From: Klebsiella pneumoniae
Lineage (GTDB): Bacteria; Myxococcota_A; UBA796; SXON01
DNA length: 36,346 bases
Direction of reading: 5' to 3'
Assembly: GCA_945867435.1 (NCBI GenBank)
Contig: CAMBIK010000012.1
Coordinates: 1 to 36,346, forward strand
Positions 13,776 to 23,392 of the stretch are shown one piece after another (within the stretch, counting starts at the first letter, position 1; each line of letters begins with the position of its first letter). A program made the position numbers and the translations under genes. The notes below the pieces were generated by a model, which made no database searches, had not been told where the DNA came from, and saw only the letters and a program-made list of their open reading frames with translations.

Positions 13776-16178
13776 ATGCGCCTGCTTTCCCTCCTTGTCC
13801 TCCTGCTCCCCGCGACCGCCGCTGCCGGTGTGCCTGACGATATCGCCGCCCTCAACGCGGCGGGGGCGTTGATCGAGGCTGCGGGCGAGGCGGGTGCGAT
13901 GGATGAGGACAGCATGGTCATCGAGCTTGCGAACCTCGTGGGCCGCAACTGCACCCTCATCGCCAAGGAGAACGGGCTGCCGGCGTCGGTGAGCGCGAAC
14001 ATCACGGAGTTTCGGAAGCAGATTCGGAAGGCGGTCACGCCGAAGGTGGCCGCGGCCGCGCAGATGCGGCATGAAAAGCGCGTTACGGAGCTGTACAGGG
14101 TGCTTCGCCAGGTGGCGCACCGAGCCTTTGCTCAGGAGCAACTTGCCGAATGGCTCGCTACGGCGAAGGTCGGCAGCTTTGGCGAAGTCGCGGTCGAAGA
14201 GGCGACGGCGAAGGCGAAGGTGCTGGCGGATAAGGATCAGGCCGATGCGGCGAAGGCTCGGGGCGACCGCCCTTTGACGGCCGTAGAGCGGGTCGACGAG
14301 GCCCGGCGGGGGGCCTTGGAAAGCGCCCGGGCGGACAAGGCCGTGACTGCCGCACGCCTTGCCGAGCGCTTCCGCCGGCAGGTCGATGTGGCGAACGGCA
14401 CCGGTTCCCTCCGCCCCGTCGTCAGCAGCGCCGCGCTGGGTGCCGACTGGGGCGGGCCGGGCGAGGGCAACGGCGTGGTGGATGCGGGGGAGTGGGTCAC
14501 CTTCAGCATCGCCATCGAAAATGTGAGCCGCGACCCTTGGTACAGCTCATCGGCCTGGGTGAAGTCTGCGCATGAGTGTGCCTGGAGCGCACCGGGTCGC
14601 GAGGTGGAGCTGCCCGAGATCGAGCCCGGGGGCGTGGCGAGCCTCGAGATCAGCGCCTACTTCTCGGAGGCATGTCCTGAGCGCACTCGGGTGCCGTTCC
14701 TGGTGGAGGTGCGCGATTCACTTCGCACCCCCTCGCAGGCGCTTACGATGGATGTGGGGCTGCGGGTGTCGAACGTCGGTGCTGGGCTGCTCCGTGCGCC
14801 CACCTTCGATCGTGACGTGCCCGGTTCAAGCGACGCAGAGGAATCGAAGCGCCTGGTGGCCAACCAGCGGTTGGAGCTGTCGGCGGGCTTCGCGGTGGAG
14901 GCCGCAGGCGCGACGAGCGCGCTGCAGGCCTGGGGGCTCTCGAAGGATGTGAGCGATGTGATCTCCGGCGCCGAATTCCGGCTGGGCCAGCCGATGGTGC
15001 CGGTGTCCGTCGCCACCGGTGCCGCCTTCGGCCCTTACGACGACTTCGACCTGGGCACCAACCGCGAGGAGGCCTTCGAGGCCGCGATGAAGTCCACGGC
15101 AAAGAGGCGGGAATGGACCGACGCATCCCAGGCCGGCGGCGTGGCGATCGTGGAGACCGTCGTGAGCTACCCCGGCCTTGAAGGCGCCTGGGCACCGGTT
15201 GCCACAGTTGTGGTGCCCCCCGCGCCCGTCGAACCCCCCACAGCTCCCCCCGCCCCCTCGGCGGCCGCTACGCTTGCGCTGCTCCAGCCGCTGATCAGCG
15301 TTCGAGCCCGCGAAGTGAAGCCGGAGGATGGTGCGCTGGCCGCGGCTACAACGACGATCTTCGACGCGCACGTCGATGAGGTCGCGTTCAAGCGAGCCTG
15401 GTGCGAAGCAACGGCTGTCCGTCGCCCTGGCGAGCCCGACCCTTGTGATCCCAACGCTAATCCCGAGCCCCCCTCGGAGCCCAAGCCCGTGGTGGTGAGC
15501 GTTCCCTCCTTCACCGCACCCGCGAACTACACCTTCCGAAACTTCATCTGGCTCTCCACGAAGTGGACCCCGGACGAACCCGAGCCCAAGCCCGAGCCGA
15601 AGCCCGAGCCGAAGCGGGAGCCGACGCCGGTTCCCAGACCGGAGCCTGAGCCTGAACCCGAGCCGGGCAGCCTGTTCCGCATCTCGGCGGGTCTCGAGCT
15701 TGGCCTATCCACTTTCAATGACGCGCCGGTCGAAGGCATCCTCTTCGGCCGCGACCAAGCGGTAGAAGCCCAGGTCATCGGGGATGTTTCCGTTGGAAAA
15801 CGGCAGTGGCGCGGCCATGTCGGGGGCGGGATCGCCCTCGGCCTTACGGACAACGTGATCACCGGGCAGAGCCTTTCAGCTGTGAACCTCACGGGCGGAA
15901 TCGGCTACGCAGTCCCCTTGCTGGAGCAGACCCTGGAAGTGGAACCTCAGCTTCGCCTCGGTGTTCGCCTTGTGGCGGTCGAAGGTGAAATGGTCGGCGT
16001 CGTGTCGCCGGCTGTTCTCGGCTCACCCATCGTCGAGGCCGGGACAAGCGTGCGCGGGCGTGTCTCCGGCGCGGTCGATCTGTGGGGTGCGGTGCTGTAC
16101 CGCATCGACCTTCCCTCCTTCCTACTGATCGACAACTCCGGGGTCAAACTCCAGATCGGTGTGGGCGTGCGATTCTGA
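13776..16178 (+). CDS. Large envelope protein: helical head, Ig-like domain, Pro-rich linker, C-terminal barrel
   Basis: An 800-residue exported protein (signal peptide about 1-18, cleaved near TAAA-GVP). Residues 20-205 are long charged helices, probably coiled coil. Residues 215-330 look like an Ig/CARDB-type sandwich (VVDAGEWVTFSIAIENVS). Residues 490-510 and 600-630 are Pro-rich; the second is a run of PEPKPEPK-type dipeptides like the TonB periplasm-spanning linker. The last 170 residues alternate polar and hydrophobic strands and end in Phe (IGVGVRF), as in outer-membrane beta-barrels. The reading is that a barrel anchors a long envelope-spanning arm. No known family recognised. The start has GAAGGA 6 bases upstream. 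Confidence 0.75.
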   Translation: MRLLSLLVLLLPATAAAGVPDDIAALNAAGALIEAAGEAGAMDEDSMVIELANLVGRNCTLIAKENGLPASVSANITEFRKQIRKAVTPKVAAAAQMRHEKRVTELYRVLRQVAHRAFAQEQLAEWLATAKVGSFGEVAVEEATAKAKVLADKDQADAAKARGDRPLTAVERVDEARRGALESARADKAVTAARLAERFRRQVDVANGTGSLRPVVSSAALGADWGGPGEGNGVVDAGEWVTFSIAIENVSRDPWYSSSAWVKSAHECAWSAPGREVELPEIEPGGVASLEISAYFSEACPERTRVPFLVEVRDSLRTPSQALTMDVGLRVSNVGAGLLRAPTFDRDVPGSSDAEESKRLVANQRLELSAGFAVEAAGATSALQAWGLSKDVSDVISGAEFRLGQPMVPVSVATGAAFGPYDDFDLGTNREEAFEAAMKSTAKRREWTDASQAGGVAIVETVVSYPGLEGAWAPVATVVVPPAPVEPPTAPPAPSAAATLALLQPLISVRAREVKPEDGALAAATTTIFDAHVDEVAFKRAWCEATAVRRPGEPDPCDPNANPEPPSEPKPVVVSVPSFTAPANYTFRNFIWLSTKWTPDEPEPKPEPKPEPKREPTPVPRPEPEPEPEPGSLFRISAGLELGLSTFNDAPVEGILFGRDQAVEAQVIGDVSVGKRQWRGHVGGGIALGLTDNVITGQSLSAVNLTGGIGYAVPLLEQTLEVEPQLRLGVRLVAVEGEMVGVVSPAVLGSPIVEAGTSVRGRVSGAVDLWGAVLYRIDLPSFLLIDNSGVKLQIGVGVRF

Positions 16179-16212
16179 TCAGGTCGGCGTAGGTCGGTTA
16201 CCCTTCCGACTG

Positions 16213-16338
16213 GTGTCGTTTGCCCGCGCTGCGGCCTACGCACTCGAACCGGACCATGCCTGGGTTTCCCTGTCGGTCAATGCCGGCGGCGTTGTGAAAG
16301 CGGGCCGTTTGGGGTTACGACTCGATCCGCCCACCTGA
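16213..16338 (+). CDS. Possible 41-codon small ORF
   Basis: Between the envelope protein and the kinase, a GTG opens a frame reading VSFARAAAYALEPDHAWVSL and ending RLGLRLDPPT before TGA. The amino acid composition is protein-like and it ends 13 bases before the kinase start. There is no clear ribosome-binding site, and codon third positions are less GC-rich than in neighbours. It could be a gene remnant or chance. No function is suggested. Confidence 0.2.
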   Translation: MSFARAAAYALEPDHAWVSLSVNAGGVVKAGRLGLRLDPPT

Positions 16339-16351
16339 GCCCTTCCGCGCG

Positions 16352-18226
16352 ATGAATACCGGCGACCGTCTCAAGCTTGGCCGATACCACCTCTTCTCGA
16401 AGATCGGGAAGGGTGGGAACTCGACCGTGTGGCTTGGCTTGGACACCCGCGAACATCTGGAGGTGGCCCTGAAGGCGATTCCGGTGGCTATCGACGGTGG
16501 GAGGGCTGTGGAGTTCGAACGCGAGGTGAGGGATCGGGTCGAGCACGAAAATATCATTCCGATCCTGGATCACTTTGAGGAGGCCGACTTCGGTTGGCTG
16601 GTGATGCCGAGGGCGGCGGGGTCGCTGGCGGATGTCATCGTGCATTTCGGCCGGCTCGAACGCCCGCTCGCTTTGCGGGTGGTGCTGAACGTGTGCGAAG
16701 CCGTCGCGGCGGCCCAGGCGGCAGCCATCGTTCACCGGGACGTGAAGCCCGGCAACGTGATGGTCATGGAGGATGGCGGCATCCGGCTCATCGATTTTGG
16801 CATCGTGCATGTGCGCGGCTCGAAGGGCACGCGCACCGGAACGTCGGTTGGAACGGTCGAATACATGGCACCGGAGCAACGGTGCCCGCCCTTTTGTGTG
16901 GGTTTTGCCACCGATGTGTACGCGCTGGCCTTGTTGCTGTACGAGCTGCGCACCGGCGAACGACCCGGCGATGGTTTCGTGCCCCACATCGCCGAAAAAA
17001 TGCGAAAGCGCCTTCGGGAGCTCGGGGAGGCCGACGACCGGCTCGGCAACCTGCTCATCGAAGCGATGGCGCACAGCCCGAAGGACCGGACCCCCACGGC
17101 CAGACTCTTCGCCGAAGCCCTGCTTGCGCTTCCAGGACCGGTGGCCGAGGATACCCGCGCGCTCGCTGGCCTCTTTGGGCAGCGGGAGGAACCCCATTTG
17201 GAGCCGGGCCCTCCGCCGCCCCGGGTCCCGCTTCCTGCTCCCCGACAGCAGTCGCGCTTTTTAGGCAGGTTCATCCTACTCTTCATCGGGGTGTTGCTGC
17301 TGTTGGCCGTCTGGATCGCCGCTCGTGTGGTGTCTAAGCGGTCGACGGCGGTGGATTCTGAGTGGGGCAAGGTGCAACGCTGCGCCAGCCCCTGGGTGCT
17401 CCTGAACGAGCAGCGCGTGATGGGGCCGCGAGAGGCCGTTGGGGCCAGTGCTGCCGATCTCGACAACGACGGTCATGTGGATGTGGTCGTGTCCTCCCAG
17501 CAGGATGAACTGGCCTCCATCTATTGGGGAACAGGGGTGCCGGCGCTCGGCGAGGCCGTGACTTGGCCGGTCGGTCGGGTGAACACGGCGATTACCCTGG
17601 GTGATCTCAATGGCGATGGCCTCGGGGACATGCTCGTGCCTGAGCACGACCTCTCCGTGCTGCGCAGCTACCTCCAGACCACTCGCCGCACCTTCGTTGC
17701 CGGCTTCGTCGTGGAACATCCGAAGGTGGGGAATGGCCGCCCTCGCCTGATCCATTGGAACGACGATGCGTTCCTCGACCTCCTTCTGGAGGACGGAGGC
17801 ATCAAGGTGCGCTTGGGCGTGCCGGAAGGGGGGTTCTCGACTGTGCAGGTTCAACTCGGCGAGAAAGGGGGCTTCGCCTCGCTGCGCCGGCCGGGCGCAA
17901 CCGATTCTGTCGCCGTTCTTCGCGAGGAGGGGGTACGCCTGTTCGAGTCGGGGCCGCGGGCCCTGCCAAGGGTGGTGGACAAGTGGGACGTACATGAAGG
18001 CACCCCCAACGAGGTGGAGATCGGAGAGGCTGCGTCTCGGCTCGTCATGTCGGGCAAAGATGGGCTTCTGGAGCTGCTCCCTGGGGGTGACACATGCCTG
18101 CTCGCAGAGTTCAGTCCGGAGGACTCCATCTGGGTAGATCTGGACAAGGATGGCAAACCGGAGGGAATCACGACGCGCACATGTTCGGGCTGTACGAGCA
18201 ACCATGTTTTGCACCGCCTGCAATAA
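16352..18226 (+). CDS. Hanks-type Ser/Thr kinase with FG-GAP/VCBS-like ectodomain
   Basis: A 624-residue receptor-like kinase. The cytoplasmic kinase domain (about 10-260) has the G-loop GKGGNSTV (19-26), K41, the HRDVKPGN loop (128-135), DFG (148-150) and APE (173-175), all intact. A Pro-rich juxtamembrane segment leads to one helix (307-326). The outer part contains at least two calcium-binding FG-GAP-like repeats, AADLDNDGHVDVVV (367-380) and LGDLNGDGLGDMLV (416-429), and more degenerate blades to the end, with a Cys cluster near the C-terminus (TCSGCTS). It would sense an extracellular ligand and phosphorylate cytoplasmic targets. The FHA-like protein 12 bases downstream is the obvious partner. 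Confidence 0.9.
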   Translation: MNTGDRLKLGRYHLFSKIGKGGNSTVWLGLDTREHLEVALKAIPVAIDGGRAVEFEREVRDRVEHENIIPILDHFEEADFGWLVMPRAAGSLADVIVHFGRLERPLALRVVLNVCEAVAAAQAAAIVHRDVKPGNVMVMEDGGIRLIDFGIVHVRGSKGTRTGTSVGTVEYMAPEQRCPPFCVGFATDVYALALLLYELRTGERPGDGFVPHIAEKMRKRLRELGEADDRLGNLLIEAMAHSPKDRTPTARLFAEALLALPGPVAEDTRALAGLFGQREEPHLEPGPPPPRVPLPAPRQQSRFLGRFILLFIGVLLLLAVWIAARVVSKRSTAVDSEWGKVQRCASPWVLLNEQRVMGPREAVGASAADLDNDGHVDVVVSSQQDELASIYWGTGVPALGEAVTWPVGRVNTAITLGDLNGDGLGDMLVPEHDLSVLRSYLQTTRRTFVAGFVVEHPKVGNGRPRLIHWNDDAFLDLLLEDGGIKVRLGVPEGGFSTVQVQLGEKGGFASLRRPGATDSVAVLREEGVRLFESGPRALPRVVDKWDVHEGTPNEVEIGEAASRLVMSGKDGLLELLPGGDTCLLAEFSPEDSIWVDLDKDGKPEGITTRTCSGCTSNHVLHRLQ

Positions 18227-18238
18227 GCCGAGGATTCC

Positions 18239-19144
18239 ATGCCCATCCTGCTGATCGGTGAAGGCAAGCAGACCCGCGCCGTGCCCCTCGGTCCGGATAC
18301 CCTGATCGGCCGGTCGTCGGCGTGTCTCGTGCGCATGCATGAGGCCGCTTGCCCGGGCGTGTGGCTACAGCTGCGCTGGAGCGGCGCGGGGTGGGCGTGG
18401 CGAGCGCTGGCGGCTGGCGATCGAACCATCGGAAGAGGCGCGTTCCAGGCCGATGGCTGGCGCGCGCTGGATGCGCGGGATGGGCGCGGGGCGCGCGTTA
18501 GCCTCGCCGGGGTCGGGGTGTGGGTGGAACTGGTGGATGGTTCTCCCCCCGTCGTGTTCGCCTGGGATGTCCTGCTCGACCTACCCGTGGAAGGCGACGC
18601 GCTCGCCGACGTTGCGGAAGTGCGCGGCGACCTGCTCCTGCCCCTCTCGGCGGAAGGCGATGCCGACCGCGCCCTGGCGGATGGCGAGGCGTGGACCCAC
18701 CCGATGCCGGATGGAAGCGTGCGGGTGCTGAGAGCCCACCTGCCTCACCCTTCGCCCGCAACGGCGGTGGGGCGGCTGGATGTGGCGCGGCCGGGACTTC
18801 TCCTGGAGGTCCACCTCCCCACGCTTGCGGCGACCTTCCTGCAGGACGGTGCTTCGGTGGAGGTGCGGGGCGAATGTGTACGGGCACTGGCAGTCTTTGT
18901 GAACGCACGGCTGGGTGGCGAGGGTTGGCTGGGGGCGGCCGCGGCGTGGGCGATGTGGGGCGATATGGGGGGCCGGCGTGACACCCAACTCGAACGGTTG
19001 AGCTCGGAACGCGGAAAGCTACGCGCAAAGCTGTCGGGTCAACATGTGGCCTCGGTGGCGGACCTGTTCGAACACCGGAAGTCGGGCAGCTACGTCAGCA
19101 CCCGGCTCAGCATCCCCGCAGAAAATCTCCGGCTGGATCGATAG
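18239..19144 (+). CDS. FHA-like and winged-helix-like signalling protein
   Basis: A 301-residue cytoplasmic protein. Residues 1-110 have FHA-like features: GPDTLIGRSSACLV near the start (GR-S) and a second TIGRGAF turn, but the usual conserved Ser/His/Asn set is incomplete. Residues about 210-301 look like a DNA-binding winged helix of the OmpR/BTAD type (helices, then RGKLRAKL and a C-terminal hairpin STRLSIPAENLRL). This suggests a transcription regulator that binds phosphothreonine. It lies 12 bases after the kinase, with GAGG before the ATG, so the two form one operon. The fold assignments are by eye; a purely structural role is possible. Confidence 0.6.
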   Translation: MPILLIGEGKQTRAVPLGPDTLIGRSSACLVRMHEAACPGVWLQLRWSGAGWAWRALAAGDRTIGRGAFQADGWRALDARDGRGARVSLAGVGVWVELVDGSPPVVFAWDVLLDLPVEGDALADVAEVRGDLLLPLSAEGDADRALADGEAWTHPMPDGSVRVLRAHLPHPSPATAVGRLDVARPGLLLEVHLPTLAATFLQDGASVEVRGECVRALAVFVNARLGGEGWLGAAAAWAMWGDMGGRRDTQLERLSSERGKLRAKLSGQHVASVADLFEHRKSGSYVSTRLSIPAENLRLDR

Positions 19145-19156
19145 CTCTGCCGCCTA

Positions 19157-20155
19157 CTACATCCCTCCCGGCGCTACGCTGCTCCAGCCCACCACATGGG
19201 CCGCTTCGCCCTGCCACGGAATCCACACGGTCGAGCCGACTGCGACGGGATCGCCTGGCTCCATCCTTCCGGACGTGGTCGCGATCACGACGGGTGCTCC
19301 TGGCCCGTCGCGCAGGACGAGGTTGCTGCGGCCGGGTGTGGCTTCCACCCACACATGGAGGGATGCGTCGGGGAGGGCGCGCGGTTGCAGTCTCTCCGCC
19401 AAGCCGTCGGCCGCGGGCAGCGCGTGCTCCCCGAAGCGATCCACCTCGTAGATCGTGCGCTTGCCGAGTCGCCCGTCGCTAACGACGAGCGTGGTGGCTG
19501 TGAGTCCCGGACCGTCGGAAGGGCAGCCCCCGGGGCTCCAGCCGCCGTGGGTGGCCTCCCCATCGTCTTTCCAGGTTGAACCATCCTGGGAAGACAGGGT
19601 GCGGATGTCGCGCCGCAGGCCGTCGGCATCCCGAAAGGCCAGGACCCACCCTTCGCTTCGAGCAAACAAGGCAGGCTTGCAGCACATGCACACGCCATCG
19701 GTGCCCCCCCTGAACACGACCTTGCCATCCACGAAAACCTCGCTGGCGCGGCCGTTCCAGGCCAGCCCCGCCACCACGGCACCCCCGCCCGGTTTCGGTG
19801 CCATGGCCGCCAGGAAAGGGCCGGCGGCCCCCACCGGCGAGACTGTCGCGGCCGTCCACGCCGACCCCTTCTTCCGGGCCAGCTTCAGGGCCTTCTTGTC
19901 GGAATAGAGCACCACCAAGGAACCTTCTGACGCCATCACCTCCGGCCGCAGTTGCCCGCCGTCGCCGGTCTCCACATCCCGGGCCACGACCTCCGGCGCA
20001 TCGGTGCCCTTGGCGAGAAACAACGTGCCGCCTTCCAGCCACACCGCAAAAACATCACTTCCAACCACCGCAAGATCGACGTATTCCCCCTTCACCCATG
20101 GGCCGGTCACGACATCCTGGGCGAAGGCGAGGGGCGCGAGGAAGGCGAGGAGCAT
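19157..20155 (-). CDS. Secreted sialidase-like beta-propeller protein
   Basis: A 332-residue protein with signal peptide MLLAFLAPLAFA cleaved before QDVV; the ATG at 20155 is chosen for this, though 11 upstream in-frame codons exist. Repeated blade-like strands (VFAVWLEGG, LVVLYSDK, GWVLAFRDADG, LHVWVEA) fit a six-bladed propeller. The central VCMCCKPALF...RDADGLRRDIRTLSS block resembles a C-x-C-C-P / R-DI signature seen in sialidase-like BNR proteins of unknown function. A catalytic sialidase triad was not identified. It converges on the FHA-like gene with a 12-base gap and is presumably periplasmic or surface-exposed. Confidence 0.7.
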   Translation of the reverse strand: MLLAFLAPLAFAQDVVTGPWVKGEYVDLAVVGSDVFAVWLEGGTLFLAKGTDAPEVVARDVETGDGGQLRPEVMASEGSLVVLYSDKKALKLARKKGSAWTAATVSPVGAAGPFLAAMAPKPGGGAVVAGLAWNGRASEVFVDGKVVFRGGTDGVCMCCKPALFARSEGWVLAFRDADGLRRDIRTLSSQDGSTWKDDGEATHGGWSPGGCPSDGPGLTATTLVVSDGRLGKRTIYEVDRFGEHALPAADGLAERLQPRALPDASLHVWVEATPGRSNLVLRDGPGAPVVIATTSGRMEPGDPVAVGSTVWIPWQGEAAHVVGWSSVAPGGM

Positions 20156-20397
20156 GACGGCATGTAACGAGTTGGATGCCCACGGCACTTCTCCGAAGTC
20201 AGCTGCTCAAGCAGCGCGCCGATGTCGGTGTCATCGGGCCGAAGCACGGACGAACCCCCAATCCATCGGGCGATGGCGCTCGCTCGGTTCAACCGCTCGC
20301 GAAGGGAAAGGGACAAGGTGTCGGTGGTCAGGGAGCCATCCACCTCGTCTGAGGCGATCACGAGATTCGGATCGACGGCATCCACCCACGCTCTCAC
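20107..20397 (-). CDS. Hypothetical small protein, start uncertain
   Basis: A GTG at 20397 opens a 96-codon frame overlapping the start of the propeller gene. Residues 1-70 (AWVDAVDPNLVIASDEVDGS... and SLSLRERLNRASAIARWIGG) read like a real helical protein; the tail after residue 75 is low-complexity Ser/Pro and probably an overlap artefact. There is no ribosome-binding site. The protein-like text continues a few codons upstream of the GTG (PVATYDAV) to a TGA. It may be a decayed or truncated gene; no family is recognised. Confidence 0.35.
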   Translation of the reverse strand: MRAWVDAVDPNLVIASDEVDGSLTTDTLSLSLRERLNRASAIARWIGGSSVLRPDDTDIGALLEQLTSEKCRGHPTRYMPSCSSPSSRPSPSPRMS

Positions 20398-20457
20398 GGC
20401 GTCGTACGTGGCAACGGGTCGGGTTCATGAGGGACAGGTGGGGATGTAACGGGTTAG

Positions 20458-22104
<1,647 letters not shown>

Positions 22105-22126
22105 GGGGGGGCAGCGGAGGTCACGC

Positions 22127-22477
22127 CTACCAGAAGGTGACCTTCGGGATCCACGCGGTCATGCTTTCATCACGCGTCAACAACCGAAGCCCATGCACTA
22201 ATGCGGTTGCGACGATGAGTCGGTCGGCGGGGTCGGGATTGTCATAGCCAGCAAGGTCGTGCGATCGGGCCGCGATCTCGTGGGTGATGGGCAACTGCAC
22301 GGCCGGCGTGGCCGCCAATGCAGCGCGGACCCACGCCTGGGGCTCGCGGTTGAGGTGGATGCGCCCCTTGCGCGCGAGCATCAACACCTCCCATGTGGAA
22401 ATGGAGGAAAGGAACAGCTCATTGTTCGCATCGAAAAGGCAGGTCTACTTGAAGTTGCCTGCGGAGATCGTCTTCAT
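22127..22477 (-). pseudogene. Collapsed toxin-antitoxin relic: Phd-type antitoxin start fused to VapC PIN-toxin end
   Basis: On the minus strand an ATG at 22477 reads MKTISAGNFK, the typical opening of Phd/YefM-type antitoxins, then TAG at 22447-22445. The same frame continues TCLFDANNELFLSSISTWEV and runs to TRDESMTAWIPKVTFW, the second half of a PIN-domain VapC toxin. The PIN N-terminal strand with its essential Asp (DTHxxLW) is absent; the C-terminal acidic block PDPADRLIVATAL is kept. So the antitoxin body and the toxin head appear deleted in frame. An 86-codon remnant could still start at 22387 but would lack an active site. Confidence 0.75.
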
Positions 22478-22531
22478 GGCGCCAATATTTCCATGGATGA
22501 TGTCCATGTCTACAGGGGTAGGCCCCCGTCG

Positions 22532-23386
22532 CTATCGCTTCAGCACCAGCCCCACCGCCGCCACGATCACCCCGAGCCCCGCCCAGCCGCTGGGGCCGAG
22601 GGTCTCCCCGCCCAGACTTGCGCCGATCAGCACGGCCACCACCGGGTTCACATAGGCGTAGCTGGTCGCCACCGCGATCGACGCGTGCTTAAGCAGGTAA
22701 CTATAGGCGGAGAACCCCAGCATGGAGCCGAATGTGATGAGGTAGATCACCGCTACGACGGCGCGCATCGGGGGGTCGGCCGGGGCGGCTTCCCCGGTGG
22801 CGATCGCGGCGATCGCGAGGGCCAATCCGCCCGCCACCATTTGCACGCCGCTGGTGATGGCAGCGGTGGTGAGAGGGTTGGACTTGGCGATCATCGATCC
22901 CAACGCCCAACTGATCGACCCCACGGTGAGCGCGAGGGTGACCCCGCTACTGCCCGTAAGCTCGCCGCCCGCGTTCAGCACCACGACCCCGGCGACACCC
23001 AGCGCGATGCCGCCCCACTGGCGAAGCGTGACCGGCGCCCCGAAGAACGGCGCCATCGCGGCGGTGTAAACGGGGACCACCCCCACGAGGATCGCGACCA
23101 ATCCCGACGAGACCGTCTGCTCGGCCCACACCACGGATCCATTGCCCCCCAAAAAGTTGAGCACGCCCGCCCCGGAAACCAGCAGCAGCGGCTTCCGGTC
23201 CGGCCATGGATGCCCGCGCCACCACGCCCAAGCCAGCAGCAGCCCCCCCGCGATGCAGAGGCGCACGCTGGCCATGCCAAAGGGCGGAAAGCCTTCCAGC
23301 GACACGCGAATTGCGTAGTAGGTGGACCCCCAGACGAGCCACACGGTGAGCAGGGCGGCGACGAGCCGCCATCGAGCGGAAAACAT
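22532..23386 (-). CDS. EamA/DMT-family transporter (YedA-like)
   Basis: A 284-residue inner-membrane protein with about ten hydrophobic helices in two tandem EamA repeats. The opening WGSTYYAIRVSLEGFPPFGMASVR matches the first repeat of the YedA/RhaT group in drug/metabolite exporters, and the AYVNPVVAVLIG block lies in the second repeat. Substrate cannot be read from sequence; amino acids or small metabolites are usual. It lies 6 bases downstream of the large modular lipoprotein gene on the same strand, which suggests co-transcription although the functions look unrelated. Confidence 0.88.
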   Translation of the reverse strand: MFSARWRLVAALLTVWLVWGSTYYAIRVSLEGFPPFGMASVRLCIAGGLLLAWAWWRGHPWPDRKPLLLVSGAGVLNFLGGNGSVVWAEQTVSSGLVAILVGVVPVYTAAMAPFFGAPVTLRQWGGIALGVAGVVVLNAGGELTGSSGVTLALTVGSISWALGSMIAKSNPLTTAAITSGVQMVAGGLALAIAAIATGEAAPADPPMRAVVAVIYLITFGSMLGFSAYSYLLKHASIAVATSYAYVNPVVAVLIGASLGGETLGPSGWAGLGVIVAAVGLVLKR

Positions 23387-23392
23387 CCGCGG

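Noticed and set aside
15580-15665. CRISPR or tandem-repeat array at the PEPKPEPK-coding stretch
   Set aside because: The repeats are 6-12 bp codon repeats inside a coding frame with no spacers.
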